Source: Anseranas semipalmata (taxonomy: Eukaryota; Chordata; Aves; Anseriformes; Anseranatidae). From it: DNA of 64,000 nucleotides. The stretch spans positions 1,636,226 to 1,700,225 of the forward strand of contig VXAA01005247.1 in NCBI GenBank assembly GCA_013399115.1. Reading direction: 5' to 3'. Positions 1 to 14,445 of this stretch are shown piece by piece. The position numbers and the translations under genes were made by a program. Positions within the stretch are counted from its first letter, which is position 1. Each line of letters opens with the position of its first letter. The notes under the pieces are model-generated. The model saw only the letters and a list, made by a program, of their open reading frames with translations. It was not told the origin of the DNA and searched no databases.

Positions 1-3000
1 AAAGGCTTTAAAGCAACTTTTTGATGTTCCTTGCTCTTCAGAGCTTCTAATACAGACTTTGTCTATGTTGGTTTCTTCAATATATTGTACTCTGGTATGC
101 AGTGGTAGGCTGTACTAACTCATTTTATCAAGTACCTCTTCCACAGCCAGGAGTTTGTCTTTTGTCAGAAGTCTTAATTGAAAGTCTTCCGTTGGCCTTC
201 AGGAAGATGGTCTCTCTAAGAATCATAAAATATAGAAAGATAGGAAAATATGTACATGCTTGTTAACCTTATGTTTGCTGGCTTCTCTTTTCTGTACCAA
301 AGTTTTTTTGGCCAGATCTTTTTTTTTTTTTTTTTTGCCTTGCTAATTCTTTCAAATGAATTTTGCTCTTATTTCTGGCAGCATTTCTCAAACTTGTCTG
401 GCTCATGATTTCCAGAGAAATATTCCCATAGTCTCTTAACATTGTCTAATTCTTATGAAAGAATAGACCTCTCTTTGTTTACATGTGTACATATACATAT
501 TGCTGAGATGTTTAAAAATTCTGTTAGGTGATTTGGAGAATCCCTGTGTAACACTGAGGTAACACCTTGCTGGTTCGAGCTAACACCATGGGTGTCAGTT
601 GATGCACCGTGCTGCATTGCAAGTTCCTTAATTATTTAATTCCTAGCCAAACAGATAATGTGAAAACAAGTTTTGTTGAAAGATTGGGTCAAATAACAGC
701 AACAGGAGTCCACTCCAAAATAAGATTGAATAATTTATTTTGGTTTATCTGATCTAGATCAGCTGAATAACATACCTGGGTGAAACTAAGACTTATTGTT
801 CTATATGATGAATAATAGCCGAGTTTGAAGACTTGTTCTTAAATTATAAACACAGTGACCAAAATTTTTGTGCTTCTAGGAGAAATACAAGGTTAAATAG
901 CATAAAAATAAAGAACTGAATTTATAAGACTTATAGCACTTTTTACTCATCTGTTATATATTTATGAGGCTTAGTGTAGACTTATTCTGTTTCAAATCAA
1001 TTTCCACCTAAGGAGAATTGGCCTTTCTTATAGGAAGTACAGTTACAGAATTTGAATATAATTGATTATTTAAATCAAAGTTTCTTTATTTCACTTTTAA
1101 ATTAGAATTGATGATTGTTTTTCTTGTTTTTGTTTATTTTGTTATAAGTTGATTATAGTTAAAGGTGTGGTTTTTTTTCTTCCCTGAGCTCTGAAAATCA
1201 GATTTGAAAGTCTATTGGAGATACGCATTGTTTTTTTTTCCTCCTTCCTCCGCTCCCTCCCGTTATTAGTGTGGTTGGCTTGATTGCTGTGGGATGTTCT
1301 TTCTTCCGCTGCTTGTTACGGCTGAAGGGAGGCCTTTGCAAATGTCTTTTAGTCTTATGGCAGTGGTCAAATAACGCATTAGTAGACTCCTGGCTGCCTG
1401 TACAGATTCAGATGCATGAAATGATAGGTGCTCTCAGGTGAAGCTTCTCTTTGGTGTGCATGTGAGTACGTATGGATTACATGTGAGGATCAGTTATGCT
1501 GTATGCTGAAGTCCTTGTTATAGTAATGTTGTAGTCTTTATAGAAACAGTGAAAAAGAGAAGGTTAAAGATGGTCATGGTTAAAAATGGTATTTTTTCCA
1601 GCCACACTAAAAGCTGTTCAGTAGATTGACAGAAACTGTGTGTTTGTGGCATCAAGTTCTGGTGGATATTCTCTGTCCTGTTTTCATAGATGGTCAGAAC
1701 TGACTTTCGGGGCTCCTCTTGGCTCCTTGTGTTATTCCCTTTGTGGAAGTGATCACAAAGTAATTGCTGTTGGAGTCTAACAGAGACAGTACAATAGGGA
1801 AAACAAACTAAAAGTGAGCAATTATGAAAGAGAATTTAAAGTGCAGTCCTCCATTTGAAGCCATTGCATAAACATAATAACACATCGTCTCTGAGTAGCA
1901 TGGAGAAATAAAACATACTGAGGTGCTGGTGTGATACCTAGAATTAAACAGAGCCATAGAGCACACTGACAATATGCCATTTTATTCTTCTAAAATTTAA
2001 TTAACCAAGTTACGTTTAAAAGAACTTAAAATGTGTCATTCAGAGCTATTTGTAACTGTTTAAGTTTTGTGAGAGTCAGTTTTGCAGAAAACATGGTTAT
2101 ATATAGTAAAAGATGGGTTTTGTGTTTCCTTTATGCATCAGTCTTGTGTTATGTTTCAAACCAAGTAGAGCAGACAGAGGTTTGCTTTTGTTACGATGCA
2201 ACACTTAAAATTCTAGTATTGTGATAAAGGGTATGTATTATTTAAAGACTTTAGCAGGGAGGCTTTTGTTTTCAGTATAAAGATTCATTAGGATAATATT
2301 TTTTTATCATGCTGTTAGAGATGAAAGTATTAGTATAATAAATAATCCTTTGTCTGACATTGCTGAATATGTAGTACTGGCTTGCATACTGTGCTCCTTA
2401 ACTTCAGGAGAAACCGAGAATTGATTGTGGTCTCTCTGCCAGTGGGACAACAGTTTGTCTCTCCATGCGGGAAGAGCATCTTTTGCTGGCGTAAGTTGTG
2501 ATTATACCATTGCCAGGAGTCAGTGACACATTTCAGAATAATTTCCTTGAATTGCTAGTAGAGGGGCTGGCTGGTCCGTAGAGGTGTGTAAAATATAGTC
2601 TTAGATCTGTTAGGTCAGAAATAGTACTTTCAGAAGTGTGTTTTTTAACACCTTCAGGAGGAGAAAAAAAAAGTTATTTTCTTATTGTGATTAAAAAACG
2701 AAGAACTTACTACATTTACTTCAAATGTTTTTTTCAGAGCCAGGCCTAAAGTACCTGTTGTGCTTGTTGCTGAGTTCAAACCAACAAATACATCACAGAA
2801 CTACGTGTGGTAATAACAGGACGTTAACAGCTCCTTAATTCTTGCTTTTATCTGTAACAATTCATCCTGTGTGGAGAAAGTGTCCTTTCTTTAAATCGTT
2901 CAGTAATGAACCCATTACTTCCAGAGTGTCAATACTCAATGTTTTTTACCTCCAAGACAAGCAAATGTGGTATCTGTGTGTGTGTAACTTTGCCATATCT

Positions 3001-3703
3001 TTGTAGCCGTGATAAATGTACACAGAAACATCTAAGCTTGCATGTTGAGAATGGAAGGTGTAAATTCTTCTCTAGCTGTTGTTGGCCTTGCACGGCTGTG
3101 CTGGCTTCTTCAACAAAATGTGCTTGTGACCAGCTAAGCATAGGTAATGGACCACTGAAAATACATGTATGTTGTTTACTACAGGATGATGCTAATTCCA
3201 TGTTAGTTGTTTTTCTTCTCAGATATGCTCTAAGAAATGCATAGAATAAGTAGAAATAATTTTATAAGGAGAAATTATGTAAAATTGAGTGCAAGTAAAG
3301 ATCTTTAATGTGAAACAACAGATTTGTTTTAAGGTAAGTCTTTTAGTAGTATTTTTATAGCACAGGCTAACACAAAACCATAAATATTACAGTTCAAATG
3401 AAGTTTGCCAATCTTTGTTGGCAACAAAGAAAAAAAAAATTAAATGCAAGACATTTTATCTCTAGCCAAGATCACCCAGTGAACCTTGTGTAGCTTAAAA
3501 TCTTCCGTAGCTTTCAGAATACTCTGAATGTACAAATATTAAGAAAATGCACTTAAGGGAATCAATATGCATTTTAACTTTTCTCTGAAACAGTGTTGTT
3601 TAACTGCTGGCTTGAGATAACCACAGGACTGAAGAGCTCAGCTGACAGTCTGATGAACTGTTGTTAATGAGCATTATGTTATTTTCCCCTTTCATTTTTC
3701 TAG
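1..3703 (+). other. SUCLG2: SUCLG2 intron 1, 3' part
   Basis: This is non-coding intron ending in a pyrimidine-rich tract and TAG before exon 2. It holds a T homopolymer at 319-336 and otherwise AT-rich unique sequence. No GC-rich first exon or CpG island is seen, so the SUCLG2 promoter and exon 1 lie further upstream. A 112-codon open frame at 2906-3244 is cysteine-rich, has no recognisable domain and is within the length expected by chance. Confidence 0.85.
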
Positions 3704-3845
3704 GCTGTTCAATTAACCCCTAGACGATGGCTGAATCTGCAGGAGTACCAAAGCAAAAAACTAATGGCAGACCATGGGGTTACAGTTCAGAGATTCTTTG
3801 TGGCTGATTCTGCAAATGATGCCCTGGAGGCTGCTCAGAGACTAA
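3704..3845 (+). CDS. SUCLG2: SUCLG2 exon 2: end of transit peptide and start of mature beta subunit
   Basis: The exon has 142 nt, starts in phase 0 after TTTCTAG and ends with one base of a split codon before GTAAGT. It encodes AVQLTPRRW followed by LNLQEYQSKKLMADHGVTVQ and RFFVADSANDALEAAQRL, about residues 29-75. The arginine-rich start is the tail of the mitochondrial presequence. In mammalian enzymes the mature chain begins near LNLQEYQ. The rest is the first beta-alpha unit of the ATP-grasp fold, whose NLQEYQ segment lies at the nucleotide pocket. The ATG at 3764 is an internal methionine, not the start codon, because the open frame continues upstream to the splice acceptor. Confidence 0.96.
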
Positions 3846-4229
3846 GTAAGTTGACTGATAATGGGGGGGAATCTGCTTTACCAGATAACAATCTGGAAAA
3901 TAAATTGCTTTCTAATAAGTTGTACACAATCTTCAAATTGAGGTCTATTGGAAAGGTTTGATATATTGTCCAGACCATAAATATTTATTTCGTATGAGAA
4001 CAACAGTGTTTAACAGCAGTATTTTTTCTGAACTTTATTTCTTAAAGGTGGGCAACATGTAGCATGAAGTCTTTAATTGACACTATTTATGTCATTTTGT
4101 CAGAATTGAGAATAACATCATGAATGGCTGATGTATACTTGATAAAATTTAAGGAACTGAAGTAAATGAATTTTGCAGAAAGAGTTGTTTTCGAACAAAA
4201 ATTTGCTCTATTAAAAAAGGAAGAAAAAG

Positions 4230-4372
4230 GTTGTGGACTCTCAATTTTTGAAAATACTCGGAACCCAGTTGGATGCAGTCCTGGGTAAGCTGCTGTAGCA
4301 GACCCTGCTTTGAACAGGTGGGTTGAACGAGACAATCACCGGAGGTCCCTTCCAACTCCAACTATTATATCT
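4230..4372 (+). repeat. CR1 LINE 3'-end fragment
   Basis: The stretch keeps the order of motifs of avian CR1 3' ends: a segment resembling the usual 'ACCCTGCTTTGAGCAGG' block, then GGTTGAACGAGACAATC (consensus-like GGTTGGACTAGATGATC), then GGAGGTCCCTTCCAACTCC. It is 5'-truncated and diverged. The terminal ATTCTATG-type octamers are degraded. The match is to remembered CR1 consensus text, not to a database search. Confidence 0.85.
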
Positions 4373-7300
4373 TTTTGAAGAAATAAAATATGTAAGAGGA
4401 TTTTATACACCTTTGTTTGTCCACATGTATGTTTTTCCATATAAGGAAAAGAGAAAAGGTGAGTTGAATTACCTACCAACACAAAAGGATTTGATAGTGG
4501 CTTGGAGAGAAGACCATGCTTCTGGAACGTCATTTAGGTTCTGTAACAACGTCACCATTTTAGTGCAGTGAACGTAAGATGAGAATGTGGGTCAGAAAGG
4601 AATGTATGTAATACCTGTTACCTCAAAACGGAACGTGTTTAAGTACGTTTGTCACCCAGTTCTAAATGTTAAAAAGTTCTCTACTTTTCTAAAGTTAATA
4701 TTAGTATTTTGCATAGTTTTTCCACTTTTCATTTAGCTTTTGTTAAAATTAATATACCACACATCAAAATGCCAGAAGACAGATGTTGTTATGATCTAAT
4801 TGTCTAATAACAGGAGGACTTTCAATGTTTTACATAATGCACAGGCCACTTAGTTAAATGTGTTTCAGTTACTGATATCAAAGATCTCATCAGACCTCAA
4901 GTAGCTGAATAGGATTAGCATAATGGCTTGCTAAATCTCTATAACATCGTTAAGGTGATACATGTTTCAGTAATCAAAACCTTCTTATGTCAACCAGAGT
5001 ATTTGAAAATGTATTTAAAACAAAAGCATTAAGTGCTGCTGTTATGGTCATTTGGTAGTGCAAACTGAAAAACGCTGACACAAAGCAAAACTCATAAAAT
5101 TGGAGGGTTTCTTTGCATCTAGACACCTGAGAAAATCAGGAAATGCGAACTGAAGCTGTGTCAGTTTTTTTTACAAATCTTTCAGCACTTAAAGTCTCTT
5201 CTTCATGATTGAGCTCATAAATGGATTAGTCTGTCCAATAACTATAACTATTTTAGATCCCTATAACTATTTGCAGAAATAAATTGCTCCATTAAAGGCA
5301 GTGAACCTTTCTGTTTTATGATGCTAGATTTATTTTAAATAACCTCTGTAACTTGGTTGCTTTGCAAAACGCAGAAATATCTGGTCTCTAAAAAAAATTG
5401 TTGAAACTTAAATAAAAAAAGTAAAAGCAAAATTTAATATTTGTTGTTAATCAAACTATCGTGTATTTTGTGTGTTTTAACTGGGTTGGCTTGTTAACAG
5501 TTGAAAAAAATTATCAGTCAATGGTGCATTTCTTCATCTTGTATAATTGCATTCAAGCATGCCACATTACTGGGCATTAAAGAATTGTGGTTTACACTAT
5601 GAAAACTATTTCATGTTGAAATGATTGACGCACCCCATCAGTCCATTAAATATTTAACAACATCCTTGTAATCATTCTGATACTATGCCGTCGTTGTCCT
5701 TCTAACGTGCACTTTGAAAACTAAGCATCAAGAACACAAGTTTTGCTACTGTGGTCATTGTTGTTTCCAGATTTTATCAGATTTAGCTCCTTTATGGTCC
5801 TTCAGACAAGCAGTATCTCTGTCCCTCGGGTGTATCTGCATGATGTGATGCAGGCTGTTGTCTTTTGAATATACAACTGCCCAGTAAAAAGTTAGGAGTT
5901 AAACAAAAACCTTTAGCCTACAGGAGGTACAAAATATTCCAAAATAAAATAACAAATGGAGGCGGCTTTGGGATGTTCTTGATAGATAGGCGTTCTGCAG
6001 TAAAAGATGGTGAAAGGAAAGGCCAATCACCCCTGCCAAGTCCTGCTCAAAAATCTGGTGTTTTACATATTATATGCCACATTGCAGCTGTCCTTAACTT
6101 TCACTTCTGCAAACAAGAAAGGATACTTGCCAGCATACTCAGTAGATAAAAACAGAATAAAGTTATCAAAATTTGCAATTCAAAATTCAGGTATTTTTCT
6201 TGTGAAAGGAGGTCCTTTCTGTAAGCACGTTATCTTGAATACAGGAGAAACAGTATTTTCCCTTGATAATCTTACAGCATTGTCATTCACATGGATCTCT
6301 GTATGTGTGTGTGGGGGGTCCAGATAAAGGGACAGAAATTGCTGATATTGAAGTCTTTACGAAGTGTAAATTTGTATTTAAAAAAATAAATCACAATCTC
6401 CCCAAATACAGAAGACTGTTGAGCATGTAGTACTGGTACAGTGCCTGTAGTCACCAGTTTTGTTATTGTTGAAACTGCTGTTGATACAATGGAAAGAGAT
6501 GGGATTAGATCATTTTTGCTGCTGTCTTCACTTGTCAGGAAGGCGTTAATGCATGTGGTCTTGAAAGGCTTTACCTTTATCCAGTATCAGCAGTTTTATT
6601 ATAGCTTGCTCATTTCCTATTGCTCTCTCTGTTTTATTAATGTGTATACTGAATACACTGAATATTAATTTTCTCAGAAATATTTTCAAAACTTACCAAC
6701 AGTACAAAAGGCAGTCTACAAGGAATTTTTAATGAAATTAAAGTTTTTTTTTTTTCTTCTAAGATAAGAATGGCAGATGTGAAGAAAATTAAAATGACAT
6801 CACTAATACTGACTTCAAAAGAAGTTTCGTATAGTAAGGAATACAGAATTAGGCCCCAAGGAATTCAGTGCCTTTTACAAGCTAAGCAATTTTCAGGTGC
6901 AAGTCTTGTAGAGAAGGCAATATTTACAGAATGCCAAGAAATGCAGTCACAAATGGCTTCATGTTTCATGCTAAAATTCCAAAGTTTTCAAGAGTGAAAG
7001 AAAAAGGTGTTGTGCTGTTTTGCTATATCAGTAAGGTATTGCTCGATCTGCCATCTGAAGAAACACAACCTGTATACAAGTTCGTATGTTTCGGATGAAT
7101 GCTCAGCTCCCAAATATTTCGCTTTGTTCTCTGTTAAATGGAGGTACTCAAACTTTAAGATAATCTGGCTGTTCTTGTATTAACTCACAAGTCTTTTGAT
7201 CTGATTTTCTCTTAATGCAGTGGTACATTCAGGGCTCATTTATCCAGAGAAGGCATTTCCTTTCTTGACCCATCTTTTTCATGTACTGTAGAACTGATAT

Positions 7301-8689
7301 AAGCAAAAAGAAAATTCTTACCTATGTATACCTACACCCACACCATTAAGATGAGAGCATTTTCGTTGCTTGTACTGGGCAGATGCACTGTGCATCATTT
7401 CAGGGTCCATCATTTTTCTCTAGCCTTCCCCACCAGAGGCGCTTAAGTCTGCTTCAGCTTGGGCACTGTGTTTTATGTACTGTCTGATGGCAAAGTTATT
7501 AAGGGAACCATCATTTTAAGCTAGTAGATGGACAAAGCTGAAAGGGATTATAATTACCCTGGAGGGTGTTACTATGTACTGTCAATTGGCTCTTTGAATC
7601 AGTAGAGAACTTACGGAGGTGGTTGAAAATGCTGAGTATCCTAAATGGATGCTAGAAGCTTGGCATGTGTTTCTTTTCCTGATTTTTAACAAAAGGAATA
7701 GAGTGCTGCCCATTGCCACTTAAAGTGTTTCATTACATTTAGGAATCAGTCAGGTGCAGTGTTCATGCTCTTATCACAAAGAAATGCAATTGAATTGAGT
7801 GCAAGGCCTTTATTCACCTTTTTCTTAAAAAAAAAAAAAAAAAGTATAAGAAAATATAGTCTGCATATCCTATTTCTATTGCCTTATGCATGACAGAACT
7901 CAAAATTCAGCTCTGGACTAAAGGCAGGCTTTTTGTATCAGGCTGGAGAGGTAAATGTATTTTATAAACAACACAGGTGGTTTATTGAAGCCTCTTTCTG
8001 TGTGGTCATCTACCTGTCACCTATTATTCACCTTTTTCTTAGAATATAGAGAGTTTTCAGTCATGTGATCACTACTCCTTCCTATGTCAGCATGTGGGGA
8101 TTTTTTCCTTTAGATGAAAGACTGATGTTTTAGAAGCTGTTTTAGATTCTTTATCTCAAAGTTAATCTCCGATACAAGTTGGGAAAACCACTTGAAAGCA
8201 GAGTATGTTTAGAAGTGATCAAAAATGGGTCCTTAGTTTAATAATTTTCTTTTTCTGTAGATTATGAAGAAATTGTTGGTGATAGTGCTGTCTGCAATTA
8301 ATCTGAGATTTTGTGTTAGGAAAAATGAGAAGATCCTTGAATTTGGCATCTCTGAGGGGGTTCAAAATGTGAATATAGGTTCTTTTTTGTTATACCAAGA
8401 GGAACTTTTCTGTGAGCATCCTGTACAGAGCAGCCATTTGTGGTTAAAATTATGTTTAAGTGACTTGCTCGATTTACTCCTCAGTCTGTGAATTCATTGG
8501 CTGTTTAGCTGATCTTTCTTACTGTCATCATATGCTTTGCTTATGTGATTTAATTCTCTTTCTTCTCTGACAGGGTAGGTAAGAGAGGAATTGCCTCCCT
8601 CTGCATTTTTATGATTTCCATATTTCTTTCCATTGTATGGTTGGTTCACTGTGTAGTAATTTTTCACCTATGCATAATGTTATTCCTCC

Positions 8690-8740
8690 AAAAAAAAAAA
8701 AAAAAAAAAAAAAAAANNNNNNNNNNNNNNNNNAAAAAAA
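8690..8740. repeat. Poly(A) tract interrupted by an assembly gap
   Basis: There are 27 A residues, then 17 N (8717-8733), then 7 more A. The gap lies wholly inside the homopolymer, so it probably marks failure to sequence or assemble a long A run rather than missing unique sequence. Its true length is unknown. Confidence 0.95.
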
Positions 8741-11700
8741 CAATGTACCTAATGGTTTTAACTAGTTATTTTTTTAGAGCCCCTTGGGTTATGCATTTCT
8801 GCATCTGGTGAAAAATCATATGCTGCTGAAATATGCTGTTCCATGGAGCCACGTGCAGTAAACTTGCTTGCTGTTAAGGAACTGCTCTCCCATAAGTCCT
8901 CTTATGTTCTCTGACAGCTTTTATTAAAGTTCTTTATACTTAAATTATGGCTTTCTAAAACTATCCTTTCAGACAAAATGATGCTATAAGTTATTGACTA
9001 ATATGATTTTATTCTCAAATGGGTAAGTATTTGGAAAAGAACCTTTTAAATTTAATAGAAAGCTAGTGGTGGATGAGTTTCTTCTGGACCCTGTTCTGTA
9101 TTATCGAGCGTGAATATTTCTCTGTTGCATTTAGCAGGTTTTCAGTTAACGGATTTTGCCTAGTCTAAGTGGTGAAATCCAAGACTAGAGGATACCTGTG
9201 TTTTGCTGTGAATTCACGATAGGAAATAACTGTTATTACTCTGTTACTCCCAGTCTTGGCTTCGTAGGCACCTCTTGAATACACTTTACATATTTCATCA
9301 TCCATTTCAAAGCGCCACGAAACTTGCAGTGGTCCGTAGCTTTAATCTCCTTGTTGTCTGTCCTTTTTCCAATTTCCTATTTTCTTAGAGCCTTTTCCTC
9401 ATTGTATCCACTTTGTCTCTTGTCTCTTCCTAATGCCATCTTCCACCTCATGACTTCTGGTTGAGAGAAGTCTCTTCCTTTTTTGTGGAGAAGTCTGTCA
9501 TATCTTAACTTGCTTACAACAAATGAATGCAACAGCTGGATACTGCTAAAAGGCATTGTGTATTTGTACACACTTTTTTTTCTTTTTACTGAAGTGATTT
9601 GCTTAACCTGCTGTTTACTTGACAAGCAGTTGTGGAAATGAAACTTTGTGTATGATTGGAAAATAAATAGTGATTAGTAACAGTTCTAATAATATTTTTC
9701 TCTGTATTTGTCCACTTTGAAATGTTTTGATTTTTCGTATTTTTTTCCAAATTTAGTTGTGCCAACAATGTTAAAAATCACACTTATGTATGAAAGTGAT
9801 GCAAATGATAAACTAGATTAAGAATTATGAAGGTGACACTTTGTACGTTACTGTTATTTAAGTTTTTTTTTGTGTGTGTGTGGGAGGCTTAATAACCACT
9901 GTCAGTGATTCAGTTTATTTACCCCATCTACTGAATGAAAAAATCAGGGAGAATCAGAGGAGTTAGGAAAGGTGTTAAAAGGCTGTTTTCACTGATGCCT
10001 GCTTTACTAAGGCTTTTGTTGGAAAGTTGTGGCGAATTTACTGTGATAGAGCTATAGTGCAAAGCTGGAGTATAGTAATTACTCTATACTTAGCTTTTTT
10101 TGTGGACATTCTTCATTTGCTGTAAGATTGCTTTTAGGTGCTTTAACTTAATCTGTCTTGGGAGCTAAACCACACAAAGGCACTCTCAAGGTGGAATTAG
10201 AGTTTCCATTTGAGGATTTAATACACAGTGGCTGTTCTGCACCGCTGTGTAGCAGGACCTTTCTCCCTGGACATGAGCCCTAAAATACTACTGCTGTCTT
10301 CTCTTCCTGTGTGCATGGTTTGTTTGTTTGTTTATGAATCTTGTAATTCCTGCTTGTTCTCCCTCCTCCTTGCCACCCTCCTTCCTCTGGGTTTTGTGCA
10401 AAGAAACTTTATTTCACAGAGGCTGCTGAGAAGGGGCAAAATTTTAAGTACAGCAGTATTTAAGCAGTGTATTATCCTTGGTAAACCCTGCCAGGGGTCT
10501 CTCACTGAGCTTTACTGCACGCCTGGTTCCTCCTCTTCAGCTCAGCAACGTTTTTCCACAGAAGCCCTTCGCACCTGTGTGAAAAAGGGACAGCTGTCTA
10601 ACAGCCCGTGCATTTGTTGGTAGTGGCCACATGTGTTGTGTCCTGCATGCCAGAAAAACTGACAAAAAGAAGCTTGCAGCTTGCCTAACTGTGATTCTGA
10701 GTTTTATTCTTTTTGAAACAAAATTAATAAAAGATTTTGTGAAAGCTTACCACTGGGTATTGCTCTGTATTAAGTTGAGCCTTTCAGTTTCAAGTTAAAT
10801 TACAAATTTTAGCATTTTTAATATTTTAGGTATGGAAATTCTTCAAGGGACCCTATGTCTAGTGAGGACTTACAGAAATAGTTAATTTCAAATGCATGGT
10901 TATGAAAAGCAAATCTGTTTTGTTTTTCTTATTTGCTCCCTTTGTTAGAAAATTACATACTGAGTGTGAGTCAGTAAATGCAAGCTTGAGACTGCTTACA
11001 GTAGTTGGGTATTTTATAACCATTCTTTGTCACCAAATGTCTTCATATTCAATAGATTTATAGTAATATGAGTAATGGTTAGGGGGCTAACAAATCAAAA
11101 TCTCATTTCAGATGTTTGACACTAATGTTGTGCTGACTTATTGTTCTCTCTGTTGGATTTTTGATCAAATTACCAAAATAGCTACTTGGAAGGAAAGGAA
11201 AAAATACTCTAGAAATTGGGTACTGAATTTCATATTTCAAGTGTGCCGTAGAAAGCGGTCACTTACAAATTTCAGTTGTGTTAAATATATTAGTGGATTT
11301 TTGTTTATAAAAGAAGGAAGTGACAGAAGCCATAGCTCTTGATACAGGAATTTTAAAAGGTGGTAAAAAATGCAACATATCACAAGGAAGGTACAAAATG
11401 ACTGCTGGTATTTATTCCGGACTTGTCACACCATATTTTACAGTTCTTCAAGGTAGTTTTGCAGCTGCAAAACAATAACCAGATGTGTAATTGAGAAGCA
11501 GCTGCATGAAAATTTCATTTTTCTATGCATAAAATCAGAACCATTAGAAACACTTTATGTATAAGATATGAAAAACTAAACAACATTGTTTTCTCTGCAG
11601 CTCTAGCAGCTGTGTAAAGGAGAGAAATCACACCTTCTACACTCTCTAGATGCCCATCTGCTTTAAAATGTTTCAGGCTGATTACTAAAACCGAAGTTGT

Positions 11701-14445
11701 TTTTTTTTTTCCTTGTTTCTCTGGCTTACTTTGGAAAGTATGCGATAAAGCATTTGTTTTGTTTTTAATTTGTAAAGCAGTGTTGTAAAAATCCATCTGT
11801 GACACTAAATAGCCATTTTTTTATATCACCTGTATTTATAGTGGCTGCTTTTATACGAATACCACAGTGTATCCCCTTCTGGGAATGTCTGCTTCTGATG
11901 GAAGATAAATGAGTTGTGCTGTTTTTTTTGTTGTTGTTTCTTTGTTTTAGGATTCTGCCATCACTGACTGCATCACTGCATGTATTTCAAGGTAGAACTG
12001 AATACAAATCTTTCATTTGATTTAAACTATTGCACTACTGAAGGAAATGCCAGCTTGGCTTAACGATCAAGTTGTCACTTGTATTTTAAAAAAGTATATG
12101 GGACAAAATAATGGTTATTGTCCAGAACCATACGTGACTCTTTCTTGAGAATTCTCTCGTGTCTGATGAAGCCTGATTTATTTTTTTTAAATAAATTTGT
12201 GTTGATATTAACTATAGCTCAGCACATTTTTAATAACAAATACTGTCAATACTATTGGTTGGACTGGAATTGAACTTCTTTTGTTTACATGGTATAAACT
12301 CTCAGCAGGAGATATGTTTTAAGTATTAATTTTGCAATAGCATTTATTGGTTAGAAACTTGAGGTGACAAAGCTCCTCAGATTGATGGGTCTTCACTGTT
12401 CAGTGCTGTATCATCTATGTGATCAGTATATAATCCCTTGTATAAGGATGTCAAAAATGTAGACCCTTATGTCTGTAATGTGTGGTTTTTATTTTAAGCT
12501 TTTTTAATGGGAGTACTGGTAGAAAAATTGTGTTGAATTAGTATGAAACCTAAGAGCAGAATGATGACTGTCTAGAGACAAGAATAGTTTATAATTAATC
12601 CTTTTTATAGTATCTGTTAGGTCCTTACTGGCAAAGCTCTTTCATATGGTCAGCAGTTTGGTAGTAGCTGCTTGGAAGAAATATATTACTTATTCCCCCC
12701 TCCATACTATAGTCATTTTTATACTTGAAACTGATTTTATTTGAGGCTGCAGTTTCATCTGCAAAGGGGGAAAATATGACATTAGCTCTGGTTATCATCT
12801 CATTGTTACCTATTGTCCTAGGTACATGAAGAGACCCTTTCTTTTGTAATTGGGGCTTAGAAGGCTGGCACGATAAAGGGGAGGAGGAACTGTGCTAAAT
12901 TTAGTGAGAGGTAAACTGGGAAACTTTATGAACAGTGAAGTTTGAGTAGTGGTAAGTTCCTTCAAATAAATAGTTAAAATTGCACTGAAAGAACAGCTCT
13001 TAGCTGGGATAATTTTCTTTAACCGAATTCTGAATTATTGTTCAATCTCTTACTATTTCTTTTGCTGTGTGTTTAAGGGGACAGTTCTGGTTATTGCCCT
13101 GCTTTGATACTGTCATAATTTCCCTGATCTCCATCCCACAGGTGACACAGAGTGTAGCAAGAACATACAATTGTTAGATGACCACTTTCAGTATATAATT
13201 CAGTTGAAGAAGTTGCTTTTTTTTTTTTTTTTTAGATTTGTCAATTGTTTCTGTTAAATCTGTTATACCTTAGGTCTTTTTGGAATAGGTGAATATGGGC
13301 TGTGATTGATGTGTAAGGATGTTTGCTTGTATGCTTGCTATGCTAAGCGCATGGTTTTGAACCAAGCCAGGAATCTTCTCTTTCAGCTTGTACAGCGCTT
13401 GGAGAGCTCACAACGTACAGCTTCTGTACTGTGATTTCCTTCCTCTCTTTTCCTCCCCCAGTCTCCTCTGGTCTATGGAGTAATCTTAACTGGTATTTTG
13501 CAAAGGTTAGTATGACTTGCAAGAGCTTTGTTTTACCTTTGAAGATGGGAGCAATTTACAAGCTGATAGTCTGAATACATCCAGCAGCTGAGAAGTATGA
13601 TCATAAGAGGCTGTGATTTTTTTTGTGTAGATAATCTTTACCTAAAATGGTGGAGCAGTTTTTGAAGCTGAGGATGATCTGACATTTCGTTAATCTGCTA
13701 CTTCATATTTGAGAAAGTGCTGTGAATTTAAAATATGTTTATCTACATATCTTCAAATATTTGCAGTTTAAGAGGAGTAAAACATTTTAACATACTCATG
13801 AATATGAAATGTGTCTTTGTAACCCTGCTGGATTCAGTTGGGAGATACTATCTAACTTTATGCATCACTGTATACTTTAGATGAGGTGTTAACCCTCAAG
13901 AATGTCATCACAAAAAATATTTAGTGAAAATCACGTTCAGGTTAGTTCCAGATCTCAGCTGTGCTCTTATTTAAGTGATTTTTGGTTTGTTACGAAAAAT
14001 CTGAAGTTGGACGTATGACCTGTATGTAGTATACTCTACCCTGTCCTACTGTAAAGGCAGCTATTGTTTCTTGCGTCATTGTGAAGTAGAACATTTTTCT
14101 TGCACCTCCCTTGGGCTCAGTTGGACTGCTCACCTGAGTAAGATAAATAGAGCCAAACTTCAGGCTATAAATCTTAAATATATTTATTGTTCTAAATGCT
14201 TAAGAACAACCCAGGGTTTTTGCAGAGAGAGAAAAGCAAGGCAGCCACGAAAAGTTTACAGTATAAGTAGTAAACAATATAAATTGTAGATGTAAAAGAA
14301 AAAGGAGGAGGAGGTCATAGATGGTGAGGAGGAAATGTTACAGCAGTGCAGCTGTGATGCATGTTCAGAATTATTTTTCTTCAGGAAGATCTTCATTTTT
14401 GGCTAAAAATAAAAAATAAAAAAAATCCAACAACCTTGCTTCAAG

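Noticed and set aside
2906..3244. 112-codon frame on the + strand in intron 1
   Set aside because: It is cysteine-rich, with no recognisable domain, splice context or conserved motif. Its length is within chance for this amount of sequence.
1..3703. Search for SUCLG2 exon 1, promoter or CpG island
   Set aside because: No GC-rich segment and no ATG-led presequence that splices in phase to 3704 was seen.
3764..3961. 65-codon frame starting at the ATG in exon 2
   Set aside because: It is exon 2 of SUCLG2 read through its donor into intron 2. The ATG is an internal Met, and the frame is open upstream to the acceptor.
10228..10623. 131-codon frame on the + strand in intron 2
   Set aside because: No family is recognised, and the composition looks like translated non-coding sequence. 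It was kept out for lack of support.
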